Source: Algirhabdus cladophorae
Lineage (GTDB): Bacteria; Pseudomonadota; Alphaproteobacteria; Rhodobacterales; Rhodobacteraceae
Direction: 5' to 3'
Length of the DNA: 64,000 nt
NCBI RefSeq assembly: GCF_044772865.1
Contig: NZ_CP173029.1
Coordinates: 1,860,001-1,924,000, forward strand
Below, one piece after another: positions 36,977-45,892 of the stretch (position 1 is its first letter; each line of letters starts with the position of its first letter). Below the pieces are notes generated by a model that did not search any database, was not told the DNA's origin, and saw only the letters and a list, made by a program, of their open reading frames with translations. Both the position numbers and the translations under genes were made by a program.

Positions 36977-38068
36977 TTACAGCTTAATGACTGTACTTTC
37001 TCGCGCAGATTGCTGGGCAGCCATGCCCATGGCCACAGCCTTTGCACCGTCCTGTAGGGTGACTTCGACCTCACCACTGCCTTGAACCACGGCGAGGAAT
37101 TTTTGGTGTTGGTAGAAGGTCGAGCCGTTGTGATCGCCAGCCTCCAGCAAATCAGGATCAACCGGGACATCCAGCGTGATCGGACCTTGCGGGCTGCGGG
37201 GGCTGACAGTGACTTGGGGTGTTGGTGCAGGGCCTAAATGTGCAGGCCAAAAGCGGCCCGGTCCGGGGACCTGGGCCTCAATTTTGGCCTTGGGTCCGAC
37301 GGCGCTGACCTCTTCTTGATAGCGTGATCCTTCGGCAAACATGCTTAGTTCCAGCATCGCACGTGCGCCGTTGTCGAAATCAACAATTACATAGCCACAG
37401 TCCCAAATATCAGGCGTTTGGCCATCATATGTCTCGTTCAGATGGTTCACTTCTTGGCCTGCGCTGGCCATGACCTGCACCGGTTCTGCCTGCAAAACCA
37501 AGCGCATTAAATCAAAGAAATGGCAGCATTTTTCGACCAAAGTGCCGCCGGTGTTCGCGTTAAACCGGTTCCAATCGCCGATCTTGGGCAAGAAAGGAAA
37601 ACGGTGCTCGCGAATGGTCAGCATTTTGATCCCGCCGGTGACCTCTTGGGCGTCGGCCACCAGTTTGGCGATGGGTGGCATATAGCGGTATTCCATGGCG
37701 ACCCAGATTGGCACGTCTACTGCATCAGCCAAGGCCTGAACCCTCGCGGCATGATCTGGATCCGTATAGAGCGGTTTTTCCACAAGGATCGGCAAAGGCC
37801 GCGTCGCGATGATCTGTTCGAGTTGTTCCAAGTGCATATGATTGGGACTAACGATCACCAAGGCGTCCAGATCAGGCTCTGCAAGCAGATCGTCGATCGA
37901 CTGCGCCACTCGCGCACCACCACACATCTGGGCTGCATGTTCGGCCAAATCCTGCACAGGGTCATAGACAACCGAAATGGTCGCTTCCTTCAAAAGGGCC
38001 ACGTTCCGGATATGCTCCTGCCCCATCATGCCGCAGCCGATCAGGCCGTATTTCACACTGTGTCCCAT
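36977..38068 (-). CDS. Gfo/Idh/MocA family oxidoreductase
   Basis: 363-residue NAD(P)-dependent dehydrogenase of the glucose-fructose oxidoreductase/inositol dehydrogenase family. Rossmann motif YGLIGCGMMGQEHIRN at residues 6-21, EKPLYTD (EKP motif) around residue 95, and a conserved FDLMR C-terminal-domain segment. Start ATG 38068 has GGGAAAG upstream; the longer open frame overlaps the regulator gene. It is 4 bp downstream of a GntR gene, so the regulator and enzyme form a two-gene operon. A sugar or polyol substrate is usual for the family. Confidence 0.9.
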   Translation of the reverse strand: MGHSVKYGLIGCGMMGQEHIRNVALLKEATISVVYDPVQDLAEHAAQMCGGARVAQSIDDLLAEPDLDALVIVSPNHMHLEQLEQIIATRPLPILVEKPLYTDPDHAARVQALADAVDVPIWVAMEYRYMPPIAKLVADAQEVTGGIKMLTIREHRFPFLPKIGDWNRFNANTGGTLVEKCCHFFDLMRLVLQAEPVQVMASAGQEVNHLNETYDGQTPDIWDCGYVIVDFDNGARAMLELSMFAEGSRYQEEVSAVGPKAKIEAQVPGPGRFWPAHLGPAPTPQVTVSPRSPQGPITLDVPVDPDLLEAGDHNGSTFYQHQKFLAVVQGSGEVEVTLQDGAKAVAMGMAAQQSARESTVIKL

Positions 38069-38072
38069 GTGT

Positions 38073-38768
38073 TTACTTTCCCATTCGCGAAACATATCGC
38101 GCTTTTTGTGTATCGAACCATGTTCTGGAATATTCAATTGGGTCAGCGTCTTGGGCCCAGCTGAGGCGTTCCACATAGCCTGTGGTAGCCCCCTTAGCCG
38201 ATCCAAACGGTTCCGTGGTCCAATCCGGTGTTTGGCCCAACCCCACGTGATCCTGAACCGAGTTAATGAACAAGCCCAATTCGTTTTTGTAGACTTGGTA
38301 GAGTGAGTTTTCAGAACTGGCCGTGGTGATTGGCCCCCCTGCCCGCAGATCCAGCCAGATCTCTTCTAGGGCTATGGGTGCGGCCCCCAAGAACCTAAGC
38401 CGTCGAATGCGATAGGCTGCATCACCTTGGCCGAAAAATGGGGCATCAGTCGGTTTTTCACAGGTCTCAAACGACAAGACCCTTGCGGTAGGCCGCCCCC
38501 CACCTGCAAGCAATTCAAGGCGGAAAAAACTGTAGGCGCTGCCTGCTGCGGCTTCGGATTTGATGTAGTTTCCCGATCCTTGACGGCGTTCCAGCACGCC
38601 TTTGTCAACCAAATCAGCAAGGGCTTTTCGCAAAGTGCCCACTGAGACGCTGAATTGTGCGGCCAAGTCACGTTCCGGGGCCAGTTTTTGACCACGCCTC
38701 AAATGACCATCGGCCACTTCACGCATCAGACGTTCCGAGATTTGCAAATAGGCAGGGAGCCCGTCCAT
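38073..38768 (-). CDS. GntR-family (HutC/UTRA) transcriptional regulator
   Basis: 231 residues: N-terminal winged helix (PAYLQISERLMREVADGHLRRG, LAPERDLAAQFSVSVGTLRKAL, then the wing LERRQGSGNYI) and a C-terminal UTRA-type ligand domain (VLSFETCEKP... RIRRLRFLGAAPIALEEIWLD). Divergent from the monooxygenase operon across a 105-bp gap containing a 10-bp direct repeat, so it likely controls both directions and responds to a pathway metabolite. Confidence 0.93.
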   Translation of the reverse strand: MDGLPAYLQISERLMREVADGHLRRGQKLAPERDLAAQFSVSVGTLRKALADLVDKGVLERRQGSGNYIKSEAAAGSAYSFFRLELLAGGGRPTARVLSFETCEKPTDAPFFGQGDAAYRIRRLRFLGAAPIALEEIWLDLRAGGPITTASSENSLYQVYKNELGLFINSVQDHVGLGQTPDWTTEPFGSAKGATTGYVERLSWAQDADPIEYSRTWFDTQKARYVSRMGK

Positions 38769-38800
38769 TCAGACCCCTCCCCGAGCGCCTTGAACTGATA

Positions 38801-38821
38801 ATTGTTACACCATTGTTTCAC
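38801..38821. promoter_or_regulatory. Direct repeat, candidate GntR operator
   Basis: ATTGTTACAC and ATTGTTTCAC, 11 bp apart start to start (one helical turn), in the divergent gap between the regulator and the monooxygenase. Nine of ten bases match. Binding by the adjacent GntR protein is inferred from position only. Confidence 0.4.
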
Positions 38822-38873
38822 TCAAATTTCGATGTTACGCAAGAGGCAACTGCCCCCAAGACGGAGAGATTCG

Positions 38874-40031
38874 GTGACCATTGTTCCAGTAACTTCAGCA
38901 GATCTCGATGCCTTGGAAATTTCATGGTTTTCCGCCCTGTGTTCCGACGATTACGCTTATTTGGGAGTGCCGGATGGGGCGTTGCGATCCAGTTGGGAAC
39001 ATTGCCGCGATATCTTGCTCGAGGCTGAAACCCAAGGTTTTCGCAATATCCTGTGTCCCTCGTCGTTTCAGGTAGGTCAAGATACGCTGTCCTTTGTGGC
39101 AGGCTGTGCGCCGCTGACCTCCAATATCAACATGCTGGCCGCCATCCGCTGTGGGGAGATGCAGCCGATTATGCTGGCGCGCACCGTGGCCACGCTGGAT
39201 CATATGCTGAAGGGTCGATTGACCCTGAATGTGATCTCGTCTGATTTTCCAGGCGAAGTGGCAGACAGCAATTATCGCTATCAACGTTCCCGCGAAGTGG
39301 TGCAGATCCTCAAGCAGGCCTGGACTCAAGATCACATTAATTTTGACGGTCAAGTCTATCAATTTGCAAATGTTTCTACGGAACCCGCACGTCCCTATCA
39401 GCAAAATGGCGGGCCTTTATTATACTTTGGTGGCTATTCCCCAGCCGCGGTCGAGCTGTGCGCCGAGCATTGCGATGTCTACTTGATGTGGCCCGAACCA
39501 AAGGCCCAAATCGCCGAGCGTATGCAGACGGTAAATGACCGCGCGGCAGCCCACGGGCGCACGTTGGATTACGGTTTGCGCGTGCACATGATCGTACGCG
39601 ACACCGAGGCCGAAGCGAAAGAATATGCTGAACACTTGGTCAGCAAACTGGATGACGAATACGGCCAACTGATCCGCGATCGTGCCCATGACAGTATCAG
39701 TCTGGGTGTAGCCAAGCAGGCAGCAGCGCGCGAATTAGCCGACAAATACGGCTATGTGGAACCACATTTATGGACCGGCGTCGGCCGCGCCAGATCTGGC
39801 TGTGGGGCGGCCCTTGTCGGGTCCGCAGATCAAGTTATGTCCGAGATTGAAGCCTACCAAAAAATGGGCATTCGCTCGTTTATCTTTTCGGGCTATCCAC
39901 ATATTGACGAATGCAAATCCTTTGGGCAGCGCGTTCTGCCCAACCTTAAAACCTGCTCGCTGCCCCATGAATATGGCCGCGTACCAGCCACAACACCGCC
40001 CACCCCGCTGGGCACCGGAGACCGCCACTGA
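38874..40031 (+). CDS. SsuD-like LLM-class flavin-dependent monooxygenase
   Basis: Bacterial luciferase-like FMNH2-dependent monooxygenase, 385 residues. It resembles alkanesulfonate/dialkylsulfone monooxygenases: MLAAIRCGEMQPIMLARTVATLD, GRLTLNVISSDFPGE and LYFGGYSPAAVELCAEHCDVYL followed by GLRVHMIVRDTEAEA. Start is taken as GTG 38874 with GGAGAG 5-6 bp upstream, giving the N-terminus VTIVPVTSADLDALEISWF; an upstream TTG frame exists. Followed by an aldo/keto reductase (1-bp overlap) and a flavin reductase that could supply FMNH2. Confidence 0.88.
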   Translation: MTIVPVTSADLDALEISWFSALCSDDYAYLGVPDGALRSSWEHCRDILLEAETQGFRNILCPSSFQVGQDTLSFVAGCAPLTSNINMLAAIRCGEMQPIMLARTVATLDHMLKGRLTLNVISSDFPGEVADSNYRYQRSREVVQILKQAWTQDHINFDGQVYQFANVSTEPARPYQQNGGPLLYFGGYSPAAVELCAEHCDVYLMWPEPKAQIAERMQTVNDRAAAHGRTLDYGLRVHMIVRDTEAEAKEYAEHLVSKLDDEYGQLIRDRAHDSISLGVAKQAAARELADKYGYVEPHLWTGVGRARSGCGAALVGSADQVMSEIEAYQKMGIRSFIFSGYPHIDECKSFGQRVLPNLKTCSLPHEYGRVPATTPPTPLGTGDRH

Positions 40032-40924
40032 TGCAACGTGTAGCCCTGACAAATAACCTTTCGCTGAGCCGTATTATCTATGGGATGTGGCGCTTGGGCG
40101 ATGATGAAGATACCAGCCCTGCCCATGTGCAGGCCAAAATTGAGGCCTGTCTCGAGCAAGGCATCACCAGTTTCGACCAAGCGGATATTTATGGGGATTA
40201 CACAGCCGAGGCGCTGCTTGGGGACTGCCTGAAAACAGCACCTGCTTTGCGTGATCAAATGCAGATCATTACCAAATGCGATATCGTGGCCCCGTGTGGC
40301 AAATACAGCGATAAACGGGTCAAATATTACGACACCTCTGCAGCGCATATTAACGCGTCGGTCGAGGCGTCTTTGACCAATATGGCGATTGAGACGATTG
40401 ACCTGTTGCTGATCCACCGCCCTGACCCGCTGATGGATCACCGCGAAACAGGCGCAGCATTGGATGCCCTTGTGGCCTCTGGCAAGGTGCGCAGCGTCGG
40501 AGTGTCCAACTTCAAGCTGCACGATTGGACCCTATTGCAATCGGCGATGACCCAGCCCCTTGTGACCAATCAGATCGAGGTCAGCCTGCTGCACCACGCG
40601 CCCTTTACCAACGGCGACATTGCCTATTTGCAGGAGCGTGGTGTGGCGCCGATGGCATGGTCACCCTTGGGCGGCGGCGGCTTGTTTTCCAATGAGAACA
40701 AAGCACTAAATGATCTTTTAGCGAAACTCGCTGCGGATTATAATGTCGATACGGCCACAATCGCTGTTGCGTGGTTGCTGGCGCATCCGTCGATGATCAT
40801 GCCCGTGATGGGGACGAACAATCTGGACCGGATCAAAGGCTTGGGCAAAGCCATGAACGTCCATATCGACCGTCAAACTTGGTTTGAGCTCTATACAGCG
40901 GCCTTGGGTCACGAAGTGGCATGA
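40031..40924 (+). CDS. Aldo/keto reductase (YdhF-like)
   Basis: 297-residue NADPH-dependent reductase of the AKR superfamily, closest in pattern to E. coli YdhF. The catalytic Asp and Tyr are in ITSFDQADIYGDY, with Lys in IITKCDI and His in DLLLIHRPDPL; GVSNF and the cofactor segment MPVMGTNNLDRI follow. Coupled to the monooxygenase upstream (TGATG) and the flavin reductase downstream (ATGA), so it probably reduces a carbonyl compound generated by, or feeding, the monooxygenase. Confidence 0.93.
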   Translation: MQRVALTNNLSLSRIIYGMWRLGDDEDTSPAHVQAKIEACLEQGITSFDQADIYGDYTAEALLGDCLKTAPALRDQMQIITKCDIVAPCGKYSDKRVKYYDTSAAHINASVEASLTNMAIETIDLLLIHRPDPLMDHRETGAALDALVASGKVRSVGVSNFKLHDWTLLQSAMTQPLVTNQIEVSLLHHAPFTNGDIAYLQERGVAPMAWSPLGGGGLFSNENKALNDLLAKLAADYNVDTATIAVAWLLAHPSMIMPVMGTNNLDRIKGLGKAMNVHIDRQTWFELYTAALGHEVA

Positions 40925-41421
40925 GCGCAGTGCAAAAATTTACCCCCTCCCAAGACCAGCGCGCTTTTCGCGATGCTTTGGGCCAATTCACTACTGGGGT
41001 AACCGTTATCACTGTAGAAAGTGCGGACGGCCCCGTGGGGATTGCCGCAAACAGTTTTGCCTCCGTATCGCTTGAGCCCCCTCTGGTGCTGTGGTCCATC
41101 GCCAAAACATCCAAGCGTTACGACGCTTTTACCCAAGCCCAGCATTTCGTCATTCATGTGCTGCGCGAGGACCAAGACCACATCGCCAACAGCTTTGCCA
41201 AAGACAAACATGCCTTTGCGGGGTTGGACTGGCACCTGAATGAAAATGGGGGCCCCGTAATCGAACCGGCCTTGGCGCATTTTGAATGCCACTTACACGC
41301 CCTGCACGACGCGGGCGATCATACGATCATTATTGGGCATGTGGATCACGCCAGCCACGGTCCCGGTCAGGGCCTGTGTTTTGGGGCCGGAAAATACGGC
41401 GATTTCAACCCGCGATCCTAG
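40921..41421 (+). CDS. Flavin reductase family protein
   Basis: 166 residues of the FMN-binding flavin reductase (HpaC/SsuE-functional, RutF-like fold) family: FRDALGQFTTGVTVITVESADGPVGIAANSF and SLEPPLVLWSIAKTSKRYDAF are diagnostic. It would provide reduced flavin to the monooxygenase two genes upstream, making a two-component monooxygenase. Last gene of the three-gene operon. Confidence 0.93.
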   Translation: MSAVQKFTPSQDQRAFRDALGQFTTGVTVITVESADGPVGIAANSFASVSLEPPLVLWSIAKTSKRYDAFTQAQHFVIHVLREDQDHIANSFAKDKHAFAGLDWHLNENGGPVIEPALAHFECHLHALHDAGDHTIIIGHVDHASHGPGQGLCFGAGKYGDFNPRS

Positions 41422-41514
41422 GGCAAACGCGGCCTCGCCGGCTTCACGATCAAAGTTGGTACAAATTGTTTCCATCGCTTTGGAGGCTTGCAATAGATTC
41501 AAAGGCTTGGCACC

Positions 41515-42000
41515 TTAGCGGAACGGGTACATCCAAACGCGGTAATCATCGATAAGCTCATGCGCTTTTTCAATTTCTTCTTTGGTCATTTTCTTGGTGA
41601 CTTCTTCTTGACTGATCGCAGCATCGGGATCACCCCCGATGGCGCTGAGGACGTACCACATGTAGGCACGGGTCAAGTCGGGCGCGGGCATGCCAAGGCC
41701 AACCTCGTAGTACCAACCAACACCGCTTTGGGCGCCCGGATGCCCCTTCATAGCGCTGCGCAGGTACCAGTCGAAGGCGCGGACATAGTCCTGATCGACA
41801 CCCAGCCCCAAGGCATACATCACGCCGATCAGTTCCTCGGCGTCCGCGTTGCCAGAACGCGCCGCGATCCACAACTCCTCGCGCGCCTCGACAAACTGCC
41901 CAGCCTCCATCAGGTCGCGGCCTTTTTCTACATTGGCAAACGCTGGGGCCGTCAGCGTCGAACTGGCCAGAACGCAGATCAAAAGAACATGTTTAAGCAT
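41515..42000 (-). CDS. Secreted SEL1-repeat protein
   Basis: 161 residues with a signal peptide (MLKHVLLICVLASSTLTAPAFA) and SEL1/TPR-like repeats (DAEELIGVMYALGLGVDQDY, GAQSGVGWYYEVGLG). SEL1 repeats mediate protein-protein contacts in the periplasm. Start ATG 42000 overlaps head-to-head with the start of the di-heme peroxidase gene; upstream open frame lacks a signal peptide and is rejected. Partner unknown, but the shared promoter region points to joint regulation with the peroxidase. Confidence 0.85.
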   Translation of the reverse strand: MLKHVLLICVLASSTLTAPAFANVEKGRDLMEAGQFVEAREELWIAARSGNADAEELIGVMYALGLGVDQDYVRAFDWYLRSAMKGHPGAQSGVGWYYEVGLGMPAPDLTRAYMWYVLSAIGGDPDAAISQEEVTKKMTKEEIEKAHELIDDYRVWMYPFR

Positions 42001-43275
42001 TTGGTGTGTCTCTCTTTTTTTCTGGCAAGTCCGGTAACCGCAGATCAGATCACTGCGGATGACTATCATCCCACGGATCCCAAAATCGTCCAGTTGGGTC
42101 AACTGTTGTTTTATGACAAAATCCTGTCGGGCAATCGCAATATCAGTTGCGGGACATGCCACAACCACGATCTGCATGGCACGGATGGGCTTAGCCTTGG
42201 GATTGGCGAAGGCGGGATTGGACTAGGGCGCGCCCGAATGGCAGGCTTTGGGGACAGTCGCATTCGCAAACGCATTCCGCGCAACGCCCCGGCCCTTTGG
42301 AACCTCGGACACCGCGATATCGACGTGTTGTTTCACGATGGGCGACTGACACCCAGCGACCAATACGGTGTGGGCTTTGACAGTCCGGCACAGGAATGGC
42401 TGCCCGAAGGTCTCGAGACGATATTGGCTGCCCAAGCCCTGTTTCCGATGACCGCCCAGTTCGAGATGGCGGGCAACCCCAAAGAAAACGAAATCGCAGG
42501 GGCGGTGCATGACCGCATTGATGCAGCATGGCCAATCATTGCCGCACGGGTCGCAGCAGTGCCGGACTACGGCCCATTGTTTATCGAGGCCTTTGACGGG
42601 GTCGAGACGACCCAAGACATCACAATTGTTGAGATCGGTAACGCGCTGGGTCAGTTCATCGGCGCAGAATGGCGCAGCTATGACAGCCCCTATGATCTGG
42701 GCACTTTAGGGCCTGCAGCCCTGCGCGGATCAGATCTGTTCTTTGGCAAAGGCAACTGTGCGTCTTGCCATTCCGGCCCGCTGTTCACGGATCAAGAGTT
42801 TCATTCGCTGGCCCTGCCACCCTTTGGACCCGGTCGCACGCGCAAGTTCGATCCGATGGTGCGTGATGTGGGTCGTATGGGCAAATCCGACCGTTTAGAG
42901 GACGCATATAAGTTCCGCACACCGTCTTTGCGCAATGTGGCCCTTACTGGGCCATATGGCCACAACGGTGCCTACCCCTATCTAGAGGGGATCATCCAGC
43001 ACCACTTGGATCCTGAGAGCGCCCTTGCCCAGTGGCAGCCGCAAACCGCGCGCCTGCCCCATGTGCCTTGGGTCGAAAAGATCGATTTCATTGTCCATCA
43101 GGACACTCGGGAAATGGCCCGCGTTCAGGCCTCAGCCAGCATCGAACCTGTGGCCTTGGATGGGCAAGAGGTGGCGGATATCGTGGCGTTCTTGAAAGGG
43201 CTGACCGGTGTCACTGCGCTAGAACGGCCATTGGGCAAACCCACGTCGGTTCCCAGTGGGCTCAGCGTCGACTAG
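41989..43275 (+). CDS. Di-heme cytochrome c peroxidase / MauG-family protein
   Basis: Periplasmic di-heme protein, 428 residues with signal peptide MFKHLVCLSFFLASPVTA. Two c-type heme sites: CGTCH at residues 54-58 and CASCH at 257-261. FRTPSLRNVALTGPYGHNGA is the typical C-terminal family motif. Members reduce hydrogen peroxide with cytochrome c electrons or, as MauG, oxidise a protein substrate. Requires the Ccm system. The frame is open upstream to 41560, but only ATG 41989 gives a signal peptide. Confidence 0.92.
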   Translation: MFKHLVCLSFFLASPVTADQITADDYHPTDPKIVQLGQLLFYDKILSGNRNISCGTCHNHDLHGTDGLSLGIGEGGIGLGRARMAGFGDSRIRKRIPRNAPALWNLGHRDIDVLFHDGRLTPSDQYGVGFDSPAQEWLPEGLETILAAQALFPMTAQFEMAGNPKENEIAGAVHDRIDAAWPIIAARVAAVPDYGPLFIEAFDGVETTQDITIVEIGNALGQFIGAEWRSYDSPYDLGTLGPAALRGSDLFFGKGNCASCHSGPLFTDQEFHSLALPPFGPGRTRKFDPMVRDVGRMGKSDRLEDAYKFRTPSLRNVALTGPYGHNGAYPYLEGIIQHHLDPESALAQWQPQTARLPHVPWVEKIDFIVHQDTREMARVQASASIEPVALDGQEVADIVAFLKGLTGVTALERPLGKPTSVPSGLSVD

Positions 43276-43283
43276 GAGATCTG

Positions 43284-44492
43284 TCAGCGCCGGATCAAAA
43301 CGCCAAGATCGGCCACATTGGTGCCAGTCGCCCCAATATCCAGCAAAGCCTCGGCAGTCTGCAACACATGATAGCTGTCGTTATTGTCCAGCGCTGCTTC
43401 GATATCCACTTGCCTGCTGCGCGCCTTGGCAATTGTTTGGTCGTCGACCAGCCCACCAGCGGCATCCGTAGGGCCATCACGGCCATCGGTGCCGCCTTGC
43501 AGATAACACCAATCAGTCCACCCTTGGTCCTGCGCCATCAGGGCAACGCGCAAAGCCAGCTCTTGATTGCGGCCGCCTTTGCCGTGGCCTTTGATTTGAA
43601 CCGTGGTTTCGCCGCCGAACAGATACACGCCCGGGCTTTGACAAAACGCCACTACGTCCTTGGCGGCCTGCGCGACATCCCCTTCTAGGGCTTTTGGATA
43701 AACGATCGCCTGTGGTGCGCTTGCAGCCATTGCTGCCACGGATTGGCCGTTGGATCCGATCAATGTGTTGGTAACAGGCGGCAAAACCGGATTGGGCTGG
43801 TCATCGGCCAGCATCTTTTGAACAGCCGCGCCCAGATCATCCCAAATCCCAAGGGATTCACACAGGGCCCGTGCCCCCGCGGCATCACCCAAGGGGCCAA
43901 CCGTCGGACCACTGGCAATCGCCCTTAGATCATCCCCCACCACATCCGACAGGATAAGAGCCGTCACCGGATGAGGCGCGGCATGGACCAAAAAACCGCC
44001 GCCTTTCAGGTCAGACAGTTGCTGGCGCACGAGGTTCATTTGCACAATATCCGCGCCACTGGCCAAGAGCAGATCACTGACCCGCGCCTTGTCAGACAAG
44101 GTCAGCGGCGGTTTCGGGGCAGGCAAAAGCGCCGATCCCCCGCCAGAGATCAGCGCCAGCACTGGCCCCGTGGCCGCATGCAAAGCCGTCACAACGGCCT
44201 GACCAGCCTTGGCACCGTTTTCGTCTGGGACCGGATGCCCGGCGACGTAAACCGTGACGCCGTCTATCTCTTTGGCGTTTTCATAGTTGGTTACAACTAA
44301 AGCTTGGTCGACCGCCCCATAGATGTCCAACGCCGCCTGCATCATGCGCCCCGCAGCCTTGCCCACAGCGACGCATGTTTGCGGCGCCTCCGGGTGATCG
44401 GCCAATGCAGATTGCACGGCCCCGTAGGGGTCTGCGCGTGCGACGCCAATTTTGAACAGGCTTTGGGCAAGGGAATGCAGTGTATCGCTCAT
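43284..44492 (-). CDS. Glycerate 2-kinase type (DUF4147/MOFRL)
   Basis: 402-residue class-II glycerate kinase (TtuD/GckA-like; often mislabelled hydroxypyruvate reductase). N-terminal domain includes VAVGKAAGRMMQAALDI and ISGGGSALLPAPKPP; the C-terminal MOFRL domain has GGETTVQIKGHGKGGRNQELAL and GTDGRDGPTDAAGG. It phosphorylates glycerate using ATP, placing carbon from glyoxylate or serine-type routes into glycolysis. Ends 9 bp from the convergent peroxidase gene. Confidence 0.92.
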   Translation of the reverse strand: MSDTLHSLAQSLFKIGVARADPYGAVQSALADHPEAPQTCVAVGKAAGRMMQAALDIYGAVDQALVVTNYENAKEIDGVTVYVAGHPVPDENGAKAGQAVVTALHAATGPVLALISGGGSALLPAPKPPLTLSDKARVSDLLLASGADIVQMNLVRQQLSDLKGGGFLVHAAPHPVTALILSDVVGDDLRAIASGPTVGPLGDAAGARALCESLGIWDDLGAAVQKMLADDQPNPVLPPVTNTLIGSNGQSVAAMAASAPQAIVYPKALEGDVAQAAKDVVAFCQSPGVYLFGGETTVQIKGHGKGGRNQELALRVALMAQDQGWTDWCYLQGGTDGRDGPTDAAGGLVDDQTIAKARSRQVDIEAALDNNDSYHVLQTAEALLDIGATGTNVADLGVLIRR

Positions 44493-44633
44493 TCGCCCTT
44501 TCTAACAGACCAATAAGGACGGTCCAGCCTCAAGCCGCCACTGTCCAAAACAGCAAAGGCAAGATCCTTTGTTTTCCGCTGAAGACACTGTAAGCTATGC
44601 CAACAGTGTATGATTTCTAGTGGAGCGCTTTTT

Positions 44634-45440
44634 ATGACGCCGATATCCTGTTTCTTTGCCACAACCACGTTTTGTGCAGCACTGGCTGCCCTGCCCGCCT
44701 TTGGGGCAAGCTGTGGAAATACCGCTGCAGGATTTGACGCATGGAAATCACAAATGACCAAGGAGGCTGCAGCCAAAGGCATCGGCGCACGGGGTCAGGC
44801 AGCCCTCATGGGCACCTCCTATGCCAAACGGACGATTGCGGCGGATCGCAATCAGAAAAGCTTTAAGTATAGTCTGGATAAATTCATGCAGGTGCGCGGC
44901 GCACCAACTATTGTGGCCCAAGGGCGCAAACGCTTGGCCCGCAATCCAGATTTTTATGCAGCGCTAGAGCGACGTTTTGGTGTGCCATCAGGCGTATTGA
45001 TCGCGATCCATGGGATGGAAACGGCCTTTGGTGGATTTATGGGTGATAGTAATGTGATCAGCGCCACAGCCACCTTGGCCTATGATTGCAGACGGTCCGA
45101 ATTTTTCACAGGCCATCTGATATCTGGCCTCAAACTGGTGGACAGCGGTGCCCTTAGCCCGAAATCCGTAGGCGCCAAACATGGCGAATGGGGCCACACA
45201 CAGTTCTTGCTGGGCAATGTTCTGCGGTATGGCATCGATGGGAACGGCGACGGCAAAACGGATCTGACCAATATTACCGACGCTATGGCCTCTACGGCCA
45301 ATTTTCTGCGCCAAAAAGGCTGGACCCCCGGCCAAGGATACCAACAAGGCCAGCCCAACTTCAAAGTGATCCAGCAATGGAACGCAGCGGGCGTTTATCA
45401 AAAAGCGATTGCCATTATGGCAGCCCAAATCGACAGCTAG
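44634..45440 (+). CDS. Lytic murein transglycosylase (MltB-like)
   Basis: Periplasmic peptidoglycan lytic transglycosylase of 268 residues. Signal peptide then SLT_2 domain: GMETAFGGFMGDSN contains the predicted catalytic Glu129, with SATATLAYDCRRSEFF and TQFLLGNVLRYGIDGNGDGKTDL following, as in MltB. ATG 44634 is preferred because GGAG lies 8 bp upstream; an ATG 24 bases earlier is possible. No lipobox is visible, so it is probably soluble. Confidence 0.92.
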   Translation: MTPISCFFATTTFCAALAALPAFGASCGNTAAGFDAWKSQMTKEAAAKGIGARGQAALMGTSYAKRTIAADRNQKSFKYSLDKFMQVRGAPTIVAQGRKRLARNPDFYAALERRFGVPSGVLIAIHGMETAFGGFMGDSNVISATATLAYDCRRSEFFTGHLISGLKLVDSGALSPKSVGAKHGEWGHTQFLLGNVLRYGIDGNGDGKTDLTNITDAMASTANFLRQKGWTPGQGYQQGQPNFKVIQQWNAAGVYQKAIAIMAAQIDS

Positions 45441-45472
45441 GACCCTGCGCCCGATATCGTTGATGAGTGGCT

Positions 45473-45892
45473 CTAGTAGGAGATGTACCAGTCTTTGAGC
45501 TTTTTGGCGTTCTGATGATCGCTAAACTTCAAATCGCGGCCCAAGACATAGACTTTGGAACACATCTCTTTGCCTTTTGACATCTCGGATTGACGGCAAA
45601 ATTCGTTTCCCTTGACCTCCCAAGTGCCTTTGTCAGTCCAAGCACCATCATTGGCTTTTGAGCTTTGGACACCATTTTTCTTGAAAGTCCATGTCCAGTT
45701 AGGATTTTTCAAAGTACGGCCTGCAAAGATTTTTTGGATAGAGGTTCCTGCCATTTGTTTCGCGCCCATCTTGGCAATCTGAGAAACACTTGTTGAAGAT
45801 TGAAAATCCTTGGCTTGATCCGCATGGACCACACCAGACATGCAAATCGCAACTGCTGCGGTTGAGAAAAGTCTACTTAAATACAGACGCAT
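45473..45892 (-). CDS. Secreted hypothetical protein
   Basis: 139 residues with a signal peptide (MRLYLSRLFSTAAVAICMSGVVHA) and strong AGGAGG upstream on the minus strand. The mature part has IQKIFAGRTLKNPNWTWTF, WTDKGTWEVKGNEFCRQ and a second Cys, suggesting a small beta-rich periplasmic domain with one disulfide. No family assigned with confidence. It faces the transglycosylase gene tail to tail, 32 bp apart. Confidence 0.7.
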   Translation of the reverse strand: MRLYLSRLFSTAAVAICMSGVVHADQAKDFQSSTSVSQIAKMGAKQMAGTSIQKIFAGRTLKNPNWTWTFKKNGVQSSKANDGAWTDKGTWEVKGNEFCRQSEMSKGKEMCSKVYVLGRDLKFSDHQNAKKLKDWYISY

